A model generated the notes under the pieces. It saw nothing but the letters and a program-made list of their open reading frames with translations. It was not told the DNA's origin and made no database searches. Shown in pieces: positions 7,701-16,287 of a stretch of 64,000 nt of DNA; positions within the stretch are counted from its first letter, which is position 1; each line of letters starts with the position of its first letter. Position numbers and translations under genes: made by a program. This DNA comes from Vibrio crassostreae 9ZC13. Lineage in GTDB: Bacteria > Pseudomonadota > Gammaproteobacteria > Enterobacterales > Vibrionaceae. The stretch lies in assembly GCF_000272045.2 (NCBI RefSeq), contig NZ_AJYZ02000042.1:251248-315247 (forward strand), given 5' to 3'.

Positions 7701-7819
7701 AACATACCTTGTTGGGGTTTTAGCTGCGTGGAATGATGCCATGAAGCAGGCAAAGACACTAGGTGTCTCATCATAAATCGTAGTATCTCGTCCTTCACAA
7801 TCTAAAAGCTATGCATCAC

Positions 7820-8164
7820 CTATAACTCCCAGAATCCCAGTTCGACGCCACCTTGAATAACAATGGCACACATGCCGTGACGTGGTAACTCCATTGGCGG
7901 CACCGCAACTTCGGCGCCTAGTTTCTCGGCTGCAGTTACTGCAGACTGAATATCCTCAACCAACGTGTAATGACGAACAGTTGGTTCTTCAGTTTCACGA
8001 AGCGGTGCTCGAATGCCAATTACCCCGCCATTAGATAGCTTTGCAGTGCGCGCCCCACCAAGGTTCACATCTGCACCACTGAATTTCACGTTGTAGAGCT
8101 GAGCGTATGTTGCACAAACGACATCGACCTCTGGGGTAACCACTTCAAGATATTGAACCTTCAT
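7820..8164 (-). CDS. VOC-family protein
   Basis: A 114-residue VOC protein. LEVVTPEVDVVCATYAQLYNVKF begins one half-module and the ending GGVELGFWEL gives the last metal-site strand. The start is the ATG at 8164 with GAAGGAAA upstream. It is small for the family but complete. Like its neighbours, it offers no hint of substrate. Confidence 0.75.
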   Translation of the reverse strand: MKVQYLEVVTPEVDVVCATYAQLYNVKFSGADVNLGGARTAKLSNGGVIGIRAPLRETEEPTVRHYTLVEDIQSAVTAAEKLGAEVAVPPMELPRHGMCAIVIQGGVELGFWEL

Positions 8165-8241
8165 CAAATTTCCTTCTCGTGTTCTTTAAGACTCTCAACC
8201 TGCATACAGCTGTGCAGGTGTTTCTCATCAATAATTTATTA

Positions 8242-8712
8242 CTAAGCAATTCGACCGCGCATGATAAATTGCGGGCCTGCTGCGCCACCTAAATACTGTT
8301 GATTGATATCTTCGAAGCCGCCTTTCTTATAACAGTTGAATGCTGCCGGATTTTTGCAATTCACAGTTAAGTAAATCGACTCATACGCTGAGTAATTCGC
8401 TTTTAAATACGGAAACAAAGCCTTCACCGTGCCTGTTCCTAAACCTTTACCTTGCTGGTTTTTATCAAGCACAAAAGCTCTCAAGCCAATGCTTCCTTCA
8501 GGGCAGAATTCGTAGTGCTCTGCGTAAGCGATATCCAGCTTAAAGAAACCCACAACTTCGTTATCAGACTTAATCACGTGCAAGTGCGTCGTTTCACTGC
8601 CGTCTAATAAAAACTCTGCAGCTGTACCAGCGAACTTGACCTGTTCATCGGCGAGTTGGATGGCCTGAACTAACGCCACATGTGATTCTTCAAGCCTTTC
8701 GATAGTTATCAT
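8242..8712 (-). CDS. GNAT N-acetyltransferase
   Basis: A 156-residue GNAT. LRAFVLDKNQQGKGLG carries the acetyl-CoA loop (Q-Q-G-K-G-L-G) and NPAAFNCYKKGGF is the downstream motif. The pattern resembles the RimJ/RimL-like and YjdJ-like compact enzymes rather than antibiotic acetyltransferases. The acceptor is unknown. It is preceded upstream by a VOC gene and followed downstream by another. Confidence 0.85.
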   Translation of the reverse strand: MITIERLEESHVALVQAIQLADEQVKFAGTAAEFLLDGSETTHLHVIKSDNEVVGFFKLDIAYAEHYEFCPEGSIGLRAFVLDKNQQGKGLGTGTVKALFPYLKANYSAYESIYLTVNCKNPAAFNCYKKGGFEDINQQYLGGAAGPQFIMRGRIA

Positions 8713-8767
8713 TGTTGTTCCTTTTTATACAAACCACATAGTCCCTTATTGAGAGGCGGGAGAAGTT

Positions 8768-9112
8768 CTAACCTCGTAAGCCAATTAGGTTACCAAATGG
8801 GTCCTCTACTTGGCACATGATTAGCCCACCTTCTATGGCCATTGGACCACGATATAACGTTGCTCCAATTGACTGAAAATAAACAAGAGATTCTTCAACG
8901 CTGTCGACTGACCAATACAGTACTGTTCCTTTTTTACCTGCATTAACTTTACTGTCGGCTTGCACAACTTCAATAGAGAACCCGTTAAGATCCAAAACTG
9001 TAAAATCAGAATCTGGATGATAAATGGCAACGGCATGTGGAAATGCTTTCTGGTACCAGTTCAGCCCTTCTTCAATATTTGGGACATGGACAAGGATAGC
9101 GATTGGACTCAA
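8768..9112 (-). CDS. VOC/glyoxalase-fold protein
   Basis: A 114-residue VOC protein with AILVHVPNIEEGLNWYQKAF at the start and VEDPFGNLIGLRG at the end, the usual paired-module signature. The best start is TTG at 9112, supported by GAAGAGG upstream; no ATG gives a complete first strand. A rare start codon suggests low expression. Substrate unknown. Confidence 0.75.
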   Translation of the reverse strand: MSPIAILVHVPNIEEGLNWYQKAFPHAVAIYHPDSDFTVLDLNGFSIEVVQADSKVNAGKKGTVLYWSVDSVEESLVYFQSIGATLYRGPMAIEGGLIMCQVEDPFGNLIGLRG

Positions 9113-9171
9113 ATTTACCTCTTCTTCGTTGTTACCGATTATTCAGGATAAAACAAGTTAGTCTGAACCGA

Positions 9172-9543
9172 CTAGAGCTCATCGCTAGTGTCTCGAGAAC
9201 CGTAGTTTGGGAAGTTGATATTAAGAACGTTATCGTCCTCAAGCGTGAATAGAACACTTCCATTCTCTACACCGGTTTCGTTCCTATCTGAACAACCTAG
9301 AAACAACTCCCAATCAAACGAATATTGAACTCGATATTGATTCGCATTGATGTGTAGAACGTCTTTGATTTTAATGCCGTTCACCACATGTGCCATATCA
9401 TCGATGTATGACAGATCAGGGATTAACTTTTCTTCGAAATCACTCTTATGCTCGGTTAAGAAATTGACCAGTTCAGAACATAACTCGGAGCCATGAACCA
9501 ATGGTTTAGACAGACTAGAAAACAACATTTCTAAATACTCCAA
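9172..9543 (-). CDS. Hypothetical protein
   Basis: A 123-residue acidic protein that I do not recognise. There is a helical N-terminus (MEYLEMLFSSL) and a C-terminal half that looks like a beta-rich domain. There is no signal peptide, membrane segment or Cys cluster. A size near 120 residues and a cassette-like setting are all the clues available. The neighbours, a VOC gene and a GNAT gene, are unrelated in function. Confidence 0.55.
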   Translation of the reverse strand: MEYLEMLFSSLSKPLVHGSELCSELVNFLTEHKSDFEEKLIPDLSYIDDMAHVVNGIKIKDVLHINANQYRVQYSFDWELFLGCSDRNETGVENGSVLFTLEDDNVLNINFPNYGSRDTSDEL

Positions 9544-9617
9544 GGATTGTTTTGATATTGGGAAGATGCACGCGAATCTGTTACAAATTCAAGCTCAGCC
9601 AGCGCGAACCTTTAAGG

Positions 9618-10052
9618 CTAAACGTTACTATTATCCGAGCTATTAAACGAGTACATTCGAACTTCATCTCGAGGAAACCAGCCCAATTTTTCGTAAAACT
9701 GTTGAGCATTGATGTTGTCGTTATAGACAAACAAGTGGGTCTTCGGGATACCTAACCCTGCAAGGGCGTTGACCGCCTCTGCGACAAGCTTACAACCTAA
9801 CTTTTGCCCTCTGAAGTTGGCCGAGACAGCTAAATGTTGTAAATACCCACGACGTCCATCCGTACCGACCAACACAGCGCCAATGATCTCGTTGTTGCTT
9901 TCAGCCACAAAACTTAGACCGAGGTTACGATCTAAATAGCTCGCAATGCTTTCTTTCGAATCGGCATCGCGAATACTCATGCCTTCTGTCTGGCACCACA
10001 ACGCGATCACTGAGTCGTAGTCTGAAATTGCCATTTCCCGAATGTTGACCAA
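9618..10052 (-). CDS. GNAT N-acetyltransferase
   Basis: A 144-residue GNAT with a strong signature: LQHLAVSANFRGQKLGCKLV (acetyl-CoA loop R-G-Q-K-L-G) and NINAQQFYEKLGW. The N-terminal half, IREMAISDYDSVIALW, fits the YpeA/YhhY-like group. Substrate unknown. A GCGCCCGTTTATAC remnant resembling an attC 3' end lies between it and the next upstream gene. Confidence 0.85.
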   Translation of the reverse strand: MVNIREMAISDYDSVIALWCQTEGMSIRDADSKESIASYLDRNLGLSFVAESNNEIIGAVLVGTDGRRGYLQHLAVSANFRGQKLGCKLVAEAVNALAGLGIPKTHLFVYNDNINAQQFYEKLGWFPRDEVRMYSFNSSDNSNV

Positions 10053-10086
10053 TCTACTCTCCTTGTATAAACGGGCGCTTAATACG

Positions 10087-10506
10087 CTACTTTTTGACGA
10101 GCGACTTGGTGAGAAACGATAGCGAGGAATCTACAGGGTAATTTTCTAACACCATCTGGCATTCATACCCTCGTTTCTCATAGAAAGGCTTAGCTTGGAA
10201 ACTTAATGTATCGACCAATGACGACGTACAACCTTGAGACTTCGCATACTCTTCAATACGCTCAAGCAGCTCACTGCCGACTTGCTTTCCTCTCATCGAA
10301 TCGTCAACCCAGAGGAACTTAATCAGTAACCAGCTTCCCCAAAGGTCAGCGATAATGCCACCGACTTTGTTACCTTCTTCCATCGCGTAGTACGCAACTT
10401 GAGACTTGGGGATCCCTTCCAGAAACGGTGTGTTGTGTTTGATTAACCCGCCTCGGACTTCATTAATGTCGTCATCGGAAGGTTCAATATCTAATTGGTA
10501 TTCCAT
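10087..10506 (-). CDS. GNAT N-acetyltransferase
   Basis: A 139-residue GNAT. IKFLWVDDSMRGKQVGSELL gives the beta4 strand and acetyl-CoA loop, and AKPFYEKRGYE the later motif. It resembles the short Vibrio and enterobacterial enzymes annotated simply as GNAT family. It lies 34 bases from the next GNAT gene downstream, so the two may be co-transcribed, and the pair may be an old duplication or a chance adjacency. Confidence 0.85.
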   Translation of the reverse strand: MEYQLDIEPSDDDINEVRGGLIKHNTPFLEGIPKSQVAYYAMEEGNKVGGIIADLWGSWLLIKFLWVDDSMRGKQVGSELLERIEEYAKSQGCTSSLVDTLSFQAKPFYEKRGYECQMVLENYPVDSSLSFLTKSLVKK

Positions 10507-10586
10507 TGACTTCCTATCTATAGATTAACGGCTTATGTAACATGTTCGATGCACTTACTAGCAGATAGCTAAACCGCTAAAGTGAG

Positions 10587-11018
10587 TTACTTATACAAGC
10601 TAAACTTCTTTGTAAATTCACGCAGGGTTTCAGTGTCACCAAAGAAGCATACTCCGAGATACTCTAAGTCTGCTTCTTTGGTTTGCTTAGTTCTTTGCTG
10701 TTGCTCGATGGAGCCACCTTCGATCATCGTACTCGTGAAATCGGTAAATTTGATACCACGGCTAATAGCCTCTTCACGTACTTTTCGAAGCTTGTTTGAA
10801 TTGTCGGCTTTCAAAACAATGAAAGGATAGTGAGACAAATTAGGGTGAGTGCCGTCATCCATATCTTGATAGTCGACGTAACAGGTTTCACCCTCGTTCA
10901 ATTGATTCGACAAGCCAACACTTAAATGCCCTAGTACATTCAGCGTTCTTCCCAAATCCATCTTCTTACTTAAAACAGCAATAAATCGTTTCTGGTTTTC
11001 ATCTGGCAAAGTGCTCAC
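10587..11018 (-). CDS. DUF2000-family protein
   Basis: A 143-residue protein that fits DUF2000, a family with a peptidyl-tRNA-hydrolase-2-like fold. RFIAVLSKKMDLGRTLNVLGHLSVGL matches the conserved start, followed by YPFIVLKADNSNKLRKVREEA and FTDFTSTM. Whether it hydrolyses peptidyl-tRNA is unknown. The start is an ATG at 11018. The stretch between it and the GNAT gene downstream holds AGCGGTTTAGC and AAGCCGTTAATC, a possible remnant of a recombination site. Confidence 0.75.
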   Translation of the reverse strand: MSTLPDENQKRFIAVLSKKMDLGRTLNVLGHLSVGLSNQLNEGETCYVDYQDMDDGTHPNLSHYPFIVLKADNSNKLRKVREEAISRGIKFTDFTSTMIEGGSIEQQQRTKQTKEADLEYLGVCFFGDTETLREFTKKFSLYK

Positions 11019-11093
11019 AGTGTTCCCCTTATTTGTTTGCGAAAATACATTAGCTATATAACGTATTACCGAGGTGTAGACATTGCAAGTGCT

Positions 11094-11543
11094 TCATCTA
11101 GGAGCTTCTGACTCAGTAAAATTGGTTTTGAATGTAAATGCATAAGGCGAATCACCCACTTCTCTTAGATGCTCTAACCGCTCGATGGCTTCATCAAGGC
11201 TCGGAATATGTTCATCATCAACCCACCAAAGAACATACGTATCTTCAGTTAAACGATGAAACCATTCGTTTTTTCTTCGCATGAAGTCGCGATGGTGAGT
11301 TCTAAACATGAAGTTCTTTAACGAGTCTACTGAATCCCACACCGACATATTGACGATCATATTCGGATCATCGAACGCTTTTATATTGGTCGCATCACCA
11401 GATTCGTCTTTAAGACGCCAGGCAAATCCCTCACTGCTTTCGGCTATGCCATTAACAAGATCCAAATTATCGACAAAGTCTTTGATTTCTGGTGCATCTA
11501 AAGCGTACTTCGCTAGAGCAATATTTAACTGAGCTAATTTCAC
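11094..11543 (-). CDS. DUF3291-family protein
   Basis: A 149-residue protein starting with GTG at 11543, with AAGGAAG upstream. It matches DUF3291, a ferredoxin-like monooxygenase-type fold: LAQLNIALAKYALDAPEIKDF at the start, SVWDSVDSLKNFMFRTHHRDFMRRKNEWF in the middle, and LWWVDDEHIPSLDEA near the end. The activity of the family is unknown. A reading to 11597 adds a hydrophobic stretch that lacks support. Confidence 0.8.
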   Translation of the reverse strand: MKLAQLNIALAKYALDAPEIKDFVDNLDLVNGIAESSEGFAWRLKDESGDATNIKAFDDPNMIVNMSVWDSVDSLKNFMFRTHHRDFMRRKNEWFHRLTEDTYVLWWVDDEHIPSLDEAIERLEHLREVGDSPYAFTFKTNFTESEAPR

Positions 11544-11680
11544 AATGCTTCTTCCTTGAATGATTATGATAAAAATAGAGAACGCTGCGATAAGCAATAA
11601 CCATTCGCCAATCTCAGATCCTCACTGATACTTTACACCGTAACACGAAAGCTAAATTGATTGTTTTGTTATTGATTTCA

Positions 11681-12502
11681 TTACATCCAACTTTTTATGT
11701 AGTCGCTGATAAGTTCATTGGCTTTGAAAAAAGGGCTAATTGGAAGTGTGAGGTTCAGTTGTTCAATATCTACAACCTCACAGCCATTTAAAGCCTCGAA
11801 TTCAACCCAAGAACATTCATCTACTTTTCGAATCACGTTTGATTCTAATAAAAGTTGAGCAAAATGAGCTGGGCTGTAACCCTTAGTTTCTGCAATAAAA
11901 TGCTGTTTTTCTGAGGTTTGCTTTTGCGCTAACAACAAATAGAATTTGGCGATGTCATAGACGTGGACGTATTGATTATACCCTTGGGATGGGACAGCTA
12001 CCTTAACGGTTCGATTTGCATACGATTCGATGATTCGCTTTAATTGGCAATTGTCACCGCCATATACCAAGCTCGGGCAGTAAACGATATGCCAGTTAGT
12101 ACCAATCACGGAATGAATTGTTTTTACGTCTAACTCAACGGCCTTTAAAGGTTTAAGCCTAAACTCTTTAAGGTCTTGTTGAGATGCATGACCAAACAGC
12201 CAAACTCCCGATGTGTGGATCTTTATCGCATCTTCAGACGCAAACCTATCAAGCTGTGTGAGCAAACCATGTTCAATGTCTACGATTTCAACTGGCGAAA
12301 ATTCTGACCAGTGAGGGCGTGCGCAATTGATAACCACATCGAAGTAATCTTCATAATCTGTGGATAGGTCTTTGATGTAATCCGAACAAGGGACAATGCC
12401 TTTGTCCCTCCTGTATCCAAAAACATCAAAACCACTGTTTACGAATGCCTTCGTAATGTGACGACCAATATAACCATTGGCACCTGCTATTAAAACTCTC
12501 AT
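11681..12502 (-). CDS. NAD-dependent epimerase/dehydratase-like protein
   Basis: A 273-residue extended SDR. The dinucleotide motif GANGYIG is at residues 7-13. The usual catalytic YxxxK is not clear, so it may be an atypical SDR acting as a reductase or NAD(P)-binding regulator. VVINCARPHW and a C-terminal substrate-like domain are visible. The gene overlaps nothing and lies between DUF3291 and a GNAT. Substrate unknown. Confidence 0.75.
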   Translation of the reverse strand: MRVLIAGANGYIGRHITKAFVNSGFDVFGYRRDKGIVPCSDYIKDLSTDYEDYFDVVINCARPHWSEFSPVEIVDIEHGLLTQLDRFASEDAIKIHTSGVWLFGHASQQDLKEFRLKPLKAVELDVKTIHSVIGTNWHIVYCPSLVYGGDNCQLKRIIESYANRTVKVAVPSQGYNQYVHVYDIAKFYLLLAQKQTSEKQHFIAETKGYSPAHFAQLLLESNVIRKVDECSWVEFEALNGCEVVDIEQLNLTLPISPFFKANELISDYIKSWM

Positions 12503-12577
12503 TCATTCCCTAAATTAAACACCAAGCTTCAACCGTTGACCATTTATTCTTCATAAAAACAAATATAATGTTAGCGA

Positions 12578-13036
12578 TTAAAAATACGCAGGTATCGCGC
12601 CTTTGAATTCCGCGTTATCACTCGTACTGTACATACAGTCAGACCCTTCAATTGCGGTAAATCCTAGTCGCCTATAAAACTCTTTGTCAATATCACTATG
12701 CAGAAACAACGCCTTACTATTTTGATTTTGGAATAGCTCATCTTTTACCAAGTTAATTAATTTTGAAGCATAGCCTTTGCCCCTTAATTCTGGTGGCGTT
12801 GCAATGGAACCCAACCCACGGCTTCCTTCCAAAAGGCCAAACTCTCTCTGATAAACAATCAAAGAAGACACAATTTGTTCCTGTTCTATTAGCACATACC
12901 AAGTTCCTTTCTGATACTTACCACTGTTGTAACAAGAAGCTAGATACTCATCGACCGACAACTGGCTTCCCCATACATCAAAACCCATGAGATAAATATC
13001 ATCCAACTCATGCGTATGTGCTGTTCTTAAGTACAT
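12578..13036 (-). CDS. GNAT N-acetyltransferase
   Basis: A 152-residue GNAT. The acetyl-CoA loop is PELRGKGYASKLI, preceded by LGSIATPP, and FYRRLGF follows. It resembles the Eis/AAC(6')-like short enzymes in layout but lacks any aminoglycoside signature that I can see. The stop is followed by sequence that could be a decayed attC site. It starts 6 bases downstream of the DinB-like stop, so the two are likely co-transcribed. Confidence 0.85.
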   Translation of the reverse strand: MYLRTAHTHELDDIYLMGFDVWGSQLSVDEYLASCYNSGKYQKGTWYVLIEQEQIVSSLIVYQREFGLLEGSRGLGSIATPPELRGKGYASKLINLVKDELFQNQNSKALFLHSDIDKEFYRRLGFTAIEGSDCMYSTSDNAEFKGAIPAYF

Positions 13037-13042
13037 AACCTT

Positions 13043-13555
13043 TTACTTTTCTTTCAACACGTCGCTACCTCTACGTGATGGCTCAGCAAAGTGCAGATAG
13101 CGGGTAAATGTGTCCTTTGGGCGTTCTAAATCGTTTTCAGCCAACACCCTAGACGCCATACCTCTGTGGTTATTACCGTGTGTGAGTAAGTGGATAAGAA
13201 TCTCTTCAACAGACATTGTTCCTATATCACCATCTACGAAGTTAAACTGAATAACCTTGTCTAATTCTTCTTTTGAGGCCGACAGCGCATACTGCACTAA
13301 CCATTTGTCATTGTGAGCCATTCTCTCACGCAGCTCTGAAAACGAAGGGGTTTCAACGGTATTATCAGCAGTATATTTTTCTGGTTCACCGAGAATTCGA
13401 CTTATGAATAGACTATCCACTACGGTCGTATGGTTTAAAATTCTAACGAAAAATGTGCCATCGTTTTCCGGCAATTTTGAGAATTGTCTCGCTCCAAAAT
13501 CAAGTAACTGACTATTTGCCCACTTTTTGTATTCAAATGCCTTCGCAAACTGCAT
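13043..13555 (-). CDS. DinB-family protein
   Basis: A 170-residue four-helix-bundle protein. His42 in ILNHTT and His126 and His130 in LLTHGNNHRG form the metal-binding triad of the DinB/YfiT superfamily. These proteins are metal-dependent and include thiol transferases and damage-inducible proteins. The substrate is unknown. The three ligands are all present, so the fold is probably active. It lies next to a GNAT gene in one transcript. Confidence 0.85.
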   Translation of the reverse strand: MQFAKAFEYKKWANSQLLDFGARQFSKLPENDGTFFVRILNHTTVVDSLFISRILGEPEKYTADNTVETPSFSELRERMAHNDKWLVQYALSASKEELDKVIQFNFVDGDIGTMSVEEILIHLLTHGNNHRGMASRVLAENDLERPKDTFTRYLHFAEPSRRGSDVLKEK

Positions 13556-13645
13556 TTATTTATCCTTTTTTGTTTCAGTTATTCACTTATGTACCGTCAT
13601 CCACTCCGTGACTGCGTGCAATTGCCACACTCGATGTTCCAATCG

Positions 13646-13780
13646 CTATAAAGCCAGTTTGCTCTGCAATGAGAGCGCTTGCTGAACCCAAACCACATTT
13701 TCATTGGGATCTGGAACTTCGAACAAAGACCAAAACAACTCCAACATCCAAGTGTGTACGTTACCCAGCTCGAGCACCAT
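13646..13780 (-). CDS. Possible 44-residue small protein
   Basis: An ORF starting at ATG 13780, inside the end of the tRNA-binding protein gene, in another frame. It encodes 44 residues starting MVLELGNVHTWMLELFW, with FEVPDPNENVVWVQQALSLQ in the middle. Its amino-acid make-up looks coding and it overlaps the upstream gene by 20 bases, which suggests coupled translation. No homologue is known to me, so it may be spurious. Confidence 0.3.
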   Translation of the reverse strand: MVLELGNVHTWMLELFWSLFEVPDPNENVVWVQQALSLQSKLAL

Positions 13781-14114
13781 TAGGCATTTCGGTTTCAGGA
13801 CAAGCTAAACACGGATTTAATTTGTCTTCATAACCAATATCAAACAACATACCCTGAGACATTTCACCCGCCATCTTTCTTTCAGGCAAGTTCACAACAA
13901 ACAAAGCTTGCTTACCTTCGATTTCTTTGGGGTTTTCACGCTCTTGTTTGATGCCAGCCAAGATTGATCGCTGATGATCGCCAAAGTCGACGGTGAGTTT
14001 CATCAGCTTATCTGATTTAACGACTTCAGAAACCTTTACGATTAAGCCGACACGAATATCTAATTTCGCGAAATCATCAAACGTAATTTCATCTTTAGTT
14101 GGAGCGTATTTCAT
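13761..14114 (-). CDS. CsaA-like tRNA-binding protein
   Basis: A 117-residue single-domain protein of the EMAP II/CsaA/YtpR OB fold. Recognisable segments are FDDFAKLDIRVGLIVKVSEV, KLTVDFGDHQRSILAGIK and KQALFVVNLPERKMAGEMSQGM. Such stand-alone domains bind tRNA and have been linked to export chaperoning in Bacillus CsaA. It is complete and of standard length. The tail overlaps the short ORF downstream. Confidence 0.85.
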   Translation of the reverse strand: MKYAPTKDEITFDDFAKLDIRVGLIVKVSEVVKSDKLMKLTVDFGDHQRSILAGIKQERENPKEIEGKQALFVVNLPERKMAGEMSQGMLFDIGYEDKLNPCLACPETEMPNGARAG

Positions 14115-14149
14115 AAACCAGACCTCGTTGTTTCCAAATCACATAACGT

Positions 14150-14240
14150 ACAACTAAGTCACTAACAATGCTGAGACTAGATTCAAATTTACCACTGACG
14201 CCAAACTGAATTAAATACCCAATGTTAAGAGCGATCCCAC
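14150..14240 (-). repeat. Degenerate attC-like site
   Basis: The minus strand has the layout of a Vibrio attC site: TTAACATTGGG, then TTGGCGTCAGTGG, TTTGAATCTAG, AGCATTGTTAGTGACTT and the end GTACGTTATG. The outer core sites are recognisable but weakened, and the site lies just after the stop of the nucleotidyltransferase gene. This placement fits the other attC sites in the window. Confidence 0.4.
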
Positions 14241-14253
14241 AAAGCTTTATAGA

Positions 14254-14811
14254 TCAATTCCAAGGAAGCACTTTTACTTGCTGCCATCGAGCCTTATAGC
14301 CAGTGGTCATTTTGTTGTAATTTTCTTCTGTCATTGCTCGCTTATTCGGTTTAATCAGCATATCAAACGCATCCTCTACACCGTATGGTGAAAACAACTT
14401 GATGCCGCCTGAATCATTCAAAGTAAACCCGATAGCAAATGCAGAGAGCCAAGACTCGATACCTTGTTCAACACGATCGTATGGTTGAATGAAGCAACCG
14501 AACTTCTTAGCGTAATGCTCATGAATGGTCGCTTGGTTCTTTACGTCCACGTCGACACAATGACTTAACCGCGAACGAATGCGGTTTTTGAACTGATCTT
14601 CGGTGATAGCTGAGGTACTATTGAAATAGACAACATCGAAGTCTTTGACTTGGTCTAGAAGCGGTTTGTTTTCGATATCATTCCAGATGATTTGAGTGAT
14701 AGCTCCGCCTGCAATATAGAAGTTTGGCAAGCCCACCTCACGACATACTTTGGCTGTATCGATTAGCTCAGGAACTTGTTGAATGAGGTTCTTTAGTTTT
14801 TGTTTATTCAT
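14254..14811 (-). CDS. Nucleotidyltransferase family protein (COG3575-like)
   Basis: A 185-residue protein of the family annotated as nucleotidyltransferase (DUF925). FYIAGGAITQIIWND contains the GG of the polymerase-beta-like fold, and DFDVVYFN supplies the acidic pair. The C-terminal LFSPYGVEDAFDMLIKPNK is characteristic. The acceptor is unknown. An attC-like site after its stop suggests it once moved as a cassette. Confidence 0.75.
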   Translation of the reverse strand: MNKQKLKNLIQQVPELIDTAKVCREVGLPNFYIAGGAITQIIWNDIENKPLLDQVKDFDVVYFNSTSAITEDQFKNRIRSRLSHCVDVDVKNQATIHEHYAKKFGCFIQPYDRVEQGIESWLSAFAIGFTLNDSGGIKLFSPYGVEDAFDMLIKPNKRAMTEENYNKMTTGYKARWQQVKVLPWN

Positions 14812-14849
14812 CGTGACCTAACTAACATCCATCTAAGGTTTGACCAACG

Positions 14850-15695
14850 CTACACATGAATACGCCGACCTGTCGGCATTGCTTCCAGACGCTTGCCTAA
14901 TACTTCTTTCAACAACTCATAAGCTTTCTTGCCTGTGCAGTGCCCTGTATACAGTTTATCAATGGGGTATTGAGACAACGTCAATCCAAGATCTCTAATG
15001 TCTTGCTTTGTGCCACCAATACTATTGAACAATGGTAAGCCCACTAGATGGAAGCCCCCGACAACCGCTTTTATTCTCTCTCCTGGGAACAGAGTAACCG
15101 CTGTATCAACCATATTAAGAACGCCACTATGCGCACATCCCGTGAATATAACTAAACCATCTGGCTCTTTAATCACTAACAGTAATTCATGATCAAATGA
15201 GTCGCGCTCCCGTCGATTTTCCGACTGTGTATAAAGGTATTTATTACCCTTAGGTTGTTCGTGTTTCACGCTAATATCTGTGATAGCAAAGACATTTGGG
15301 GCGATCTCAGTAGTACGATTAACGAAGACTAACCGCTCGTTGCTGTTTTCTAGTAAGTCCGGATTGATCCCGACATCACTTTTGAAACCGAAAGCCCGGA
15401 AATGATAGCTTTTCTGTTCGCAATTTTTCAGAAACACTTTGGCTTTAGAGTTATGAGCAACAAAATCAGCGGTGCCATTACAATGATCATGATGCCTGTG
15501 TGATATGACAGCGAGGTCTACATCTTTAATATCAATACCCAGTAATGGTGCGTTTTGACAAAACGTATCGCCACTTCCCATATCGAACAAGATCTTTAGC
15601 GATTCAGTTTCAATATGCAGTGATAGTCCGCGCTCAACGGCTAAATCTTTCCTGTTATCCAGTCGAGAGTTATCAACCAGCGTCGTTATTTTCAT
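14850..15695 (-). CDS. MBL-fold metallohydrolase
   Basis: A 281-residue metallo-beta-lactamase-fold protein. The HxHxDH signature is at residues 66-71 (HRHHDH). A second metal ligand set is suggested by TGCAHSGVLNMV. It belongs to the group near 7,8-dihydropterin-6-methyl-4-(beta-D-ribofuranosyl)-aminobenzene-phosphate synthase by layout. Substrate unknown. ATG 15695 with AAAGGGA is preferred to 15713. It directly follows a GNAT gene. Confidence 0.85.
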   Translation of the reverse strand: MKITTLVDNSRLDNRKDLAVERGLSLHIETESLKILFDMGSGDTFCQNAPLLGIDIKDVDLAVISHRHHDHCNGTADFVAHNSKAKVFLKNCEQKSYHFRAFGFKSDVGINPDLLENSNERLVFVNRTTEIAPNVFAITDISVKHEQPKGNKYLYTQSENRRERDSFDHELLLVIKEPDGLVIFTGCAHSGVLNMVDTAVTLFPGERIKAVVGGFHLVGLPLFNSIGGTKQDIRDLGLTLSQYPIDKLYTGHCTGKKAYELLKEVLGKRLEAMPTGRRIHV

Positions 15696-15713
15696 AGTTC
15701 CCTTTTGATTCAT

Positions 15714-16202
15714 TTACGAATCGCACATTGCCCAACGGAAATAAGGTCTTTGACCATCCATTCGCTCAACCTCTGCACCCAACCTTTTGTAGAAATCATG
15801 CGCTTTCTTATTATGTGGACTTGCCGTCCATGAGATGTGAGAGGCATATGATGACTCCGCTTGTGACTTTAAAGCCAACATAAGTTCACGGCCATACCCT
15901 TGTGATCTTTGATTTCCTGTAACCAATAGGTCGTCAAGCCAGATTGATGGCTCTCCACTGAAGGATGAATATCGATAGTGATACAGTGCGAAGCCAAAAG
16001 GCTCACAATTCCGTTCTAATATTAATGCATGGGCAAATGCGTAATCACCAAATAATGTGCGTTCGATTTTCTCTATAGTTGTCGAGATTTCACCACTAAA
16101 CCCTTTCATACTCCGGTCAAAGTCAGCTTTTTGTTCAATAAACTCTAACAAGACACTTGAGTCTTCTTGCGTCGCAGTCCGTACGATCACTCTCTTCTCC
16201 AT
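15714..16202 (-). CDS. GNAT N-acetyltransferase
   Basis: A 162-residue GNAT. WLDDLLVTGNQRSQGYGRELM holds the strand and acetyl-CoA loop, and HNKKAHDFYKRLGAE the later motif. This arrangement, with PSIWLDDL, is that of the diamine/ectoine-like acetyltransferase branch (SSAT-like), so a polyamine or amino-alcohol acceptor is possible. It lies 18 bases upstream of the MBL gene. The start at 16202 lies just after a short attC-like site. Confidence 0.8.
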   Translation of the reverse strand: MEKRVIVRTATQEDSSVLLEFIEQKADFDRSMKGFSGEISTTIEKIERTLFGDYAFAHALILERNCEPFGFALYHYRYSSFSGEPSIWLDDLLVTGNQRSQGYGRELMLALKSQAESSYASHISWTASPHNKKAHDFYKRLGAEVERMDGQRPYFRWAMCDS

Positions 16203-16222
16203 GGATGAATTTATTCGTTGTC

Positions 16223-16287
16223 GCCTAACGCCTGTTAATTGATGACAAATGCCACGCATTACAAATCAACTTGCTGCACCAATTAAG
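16223..16287 (-). repeat. Short attC-like site
   Basis: On the minus strand the stretch runs from CTTAATTGGTG to CATCAATTAACAGGCGTTAGGC. TTAATTG and CAATTAA are exact inverted arms and GTTAGGC fits the integron core GTTRRRY. It is much shorter than the four sites near 18 kb. It overlaps the last bases of the RraA-like gene and ends just before the GNAT start. Confidence 0.5.
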
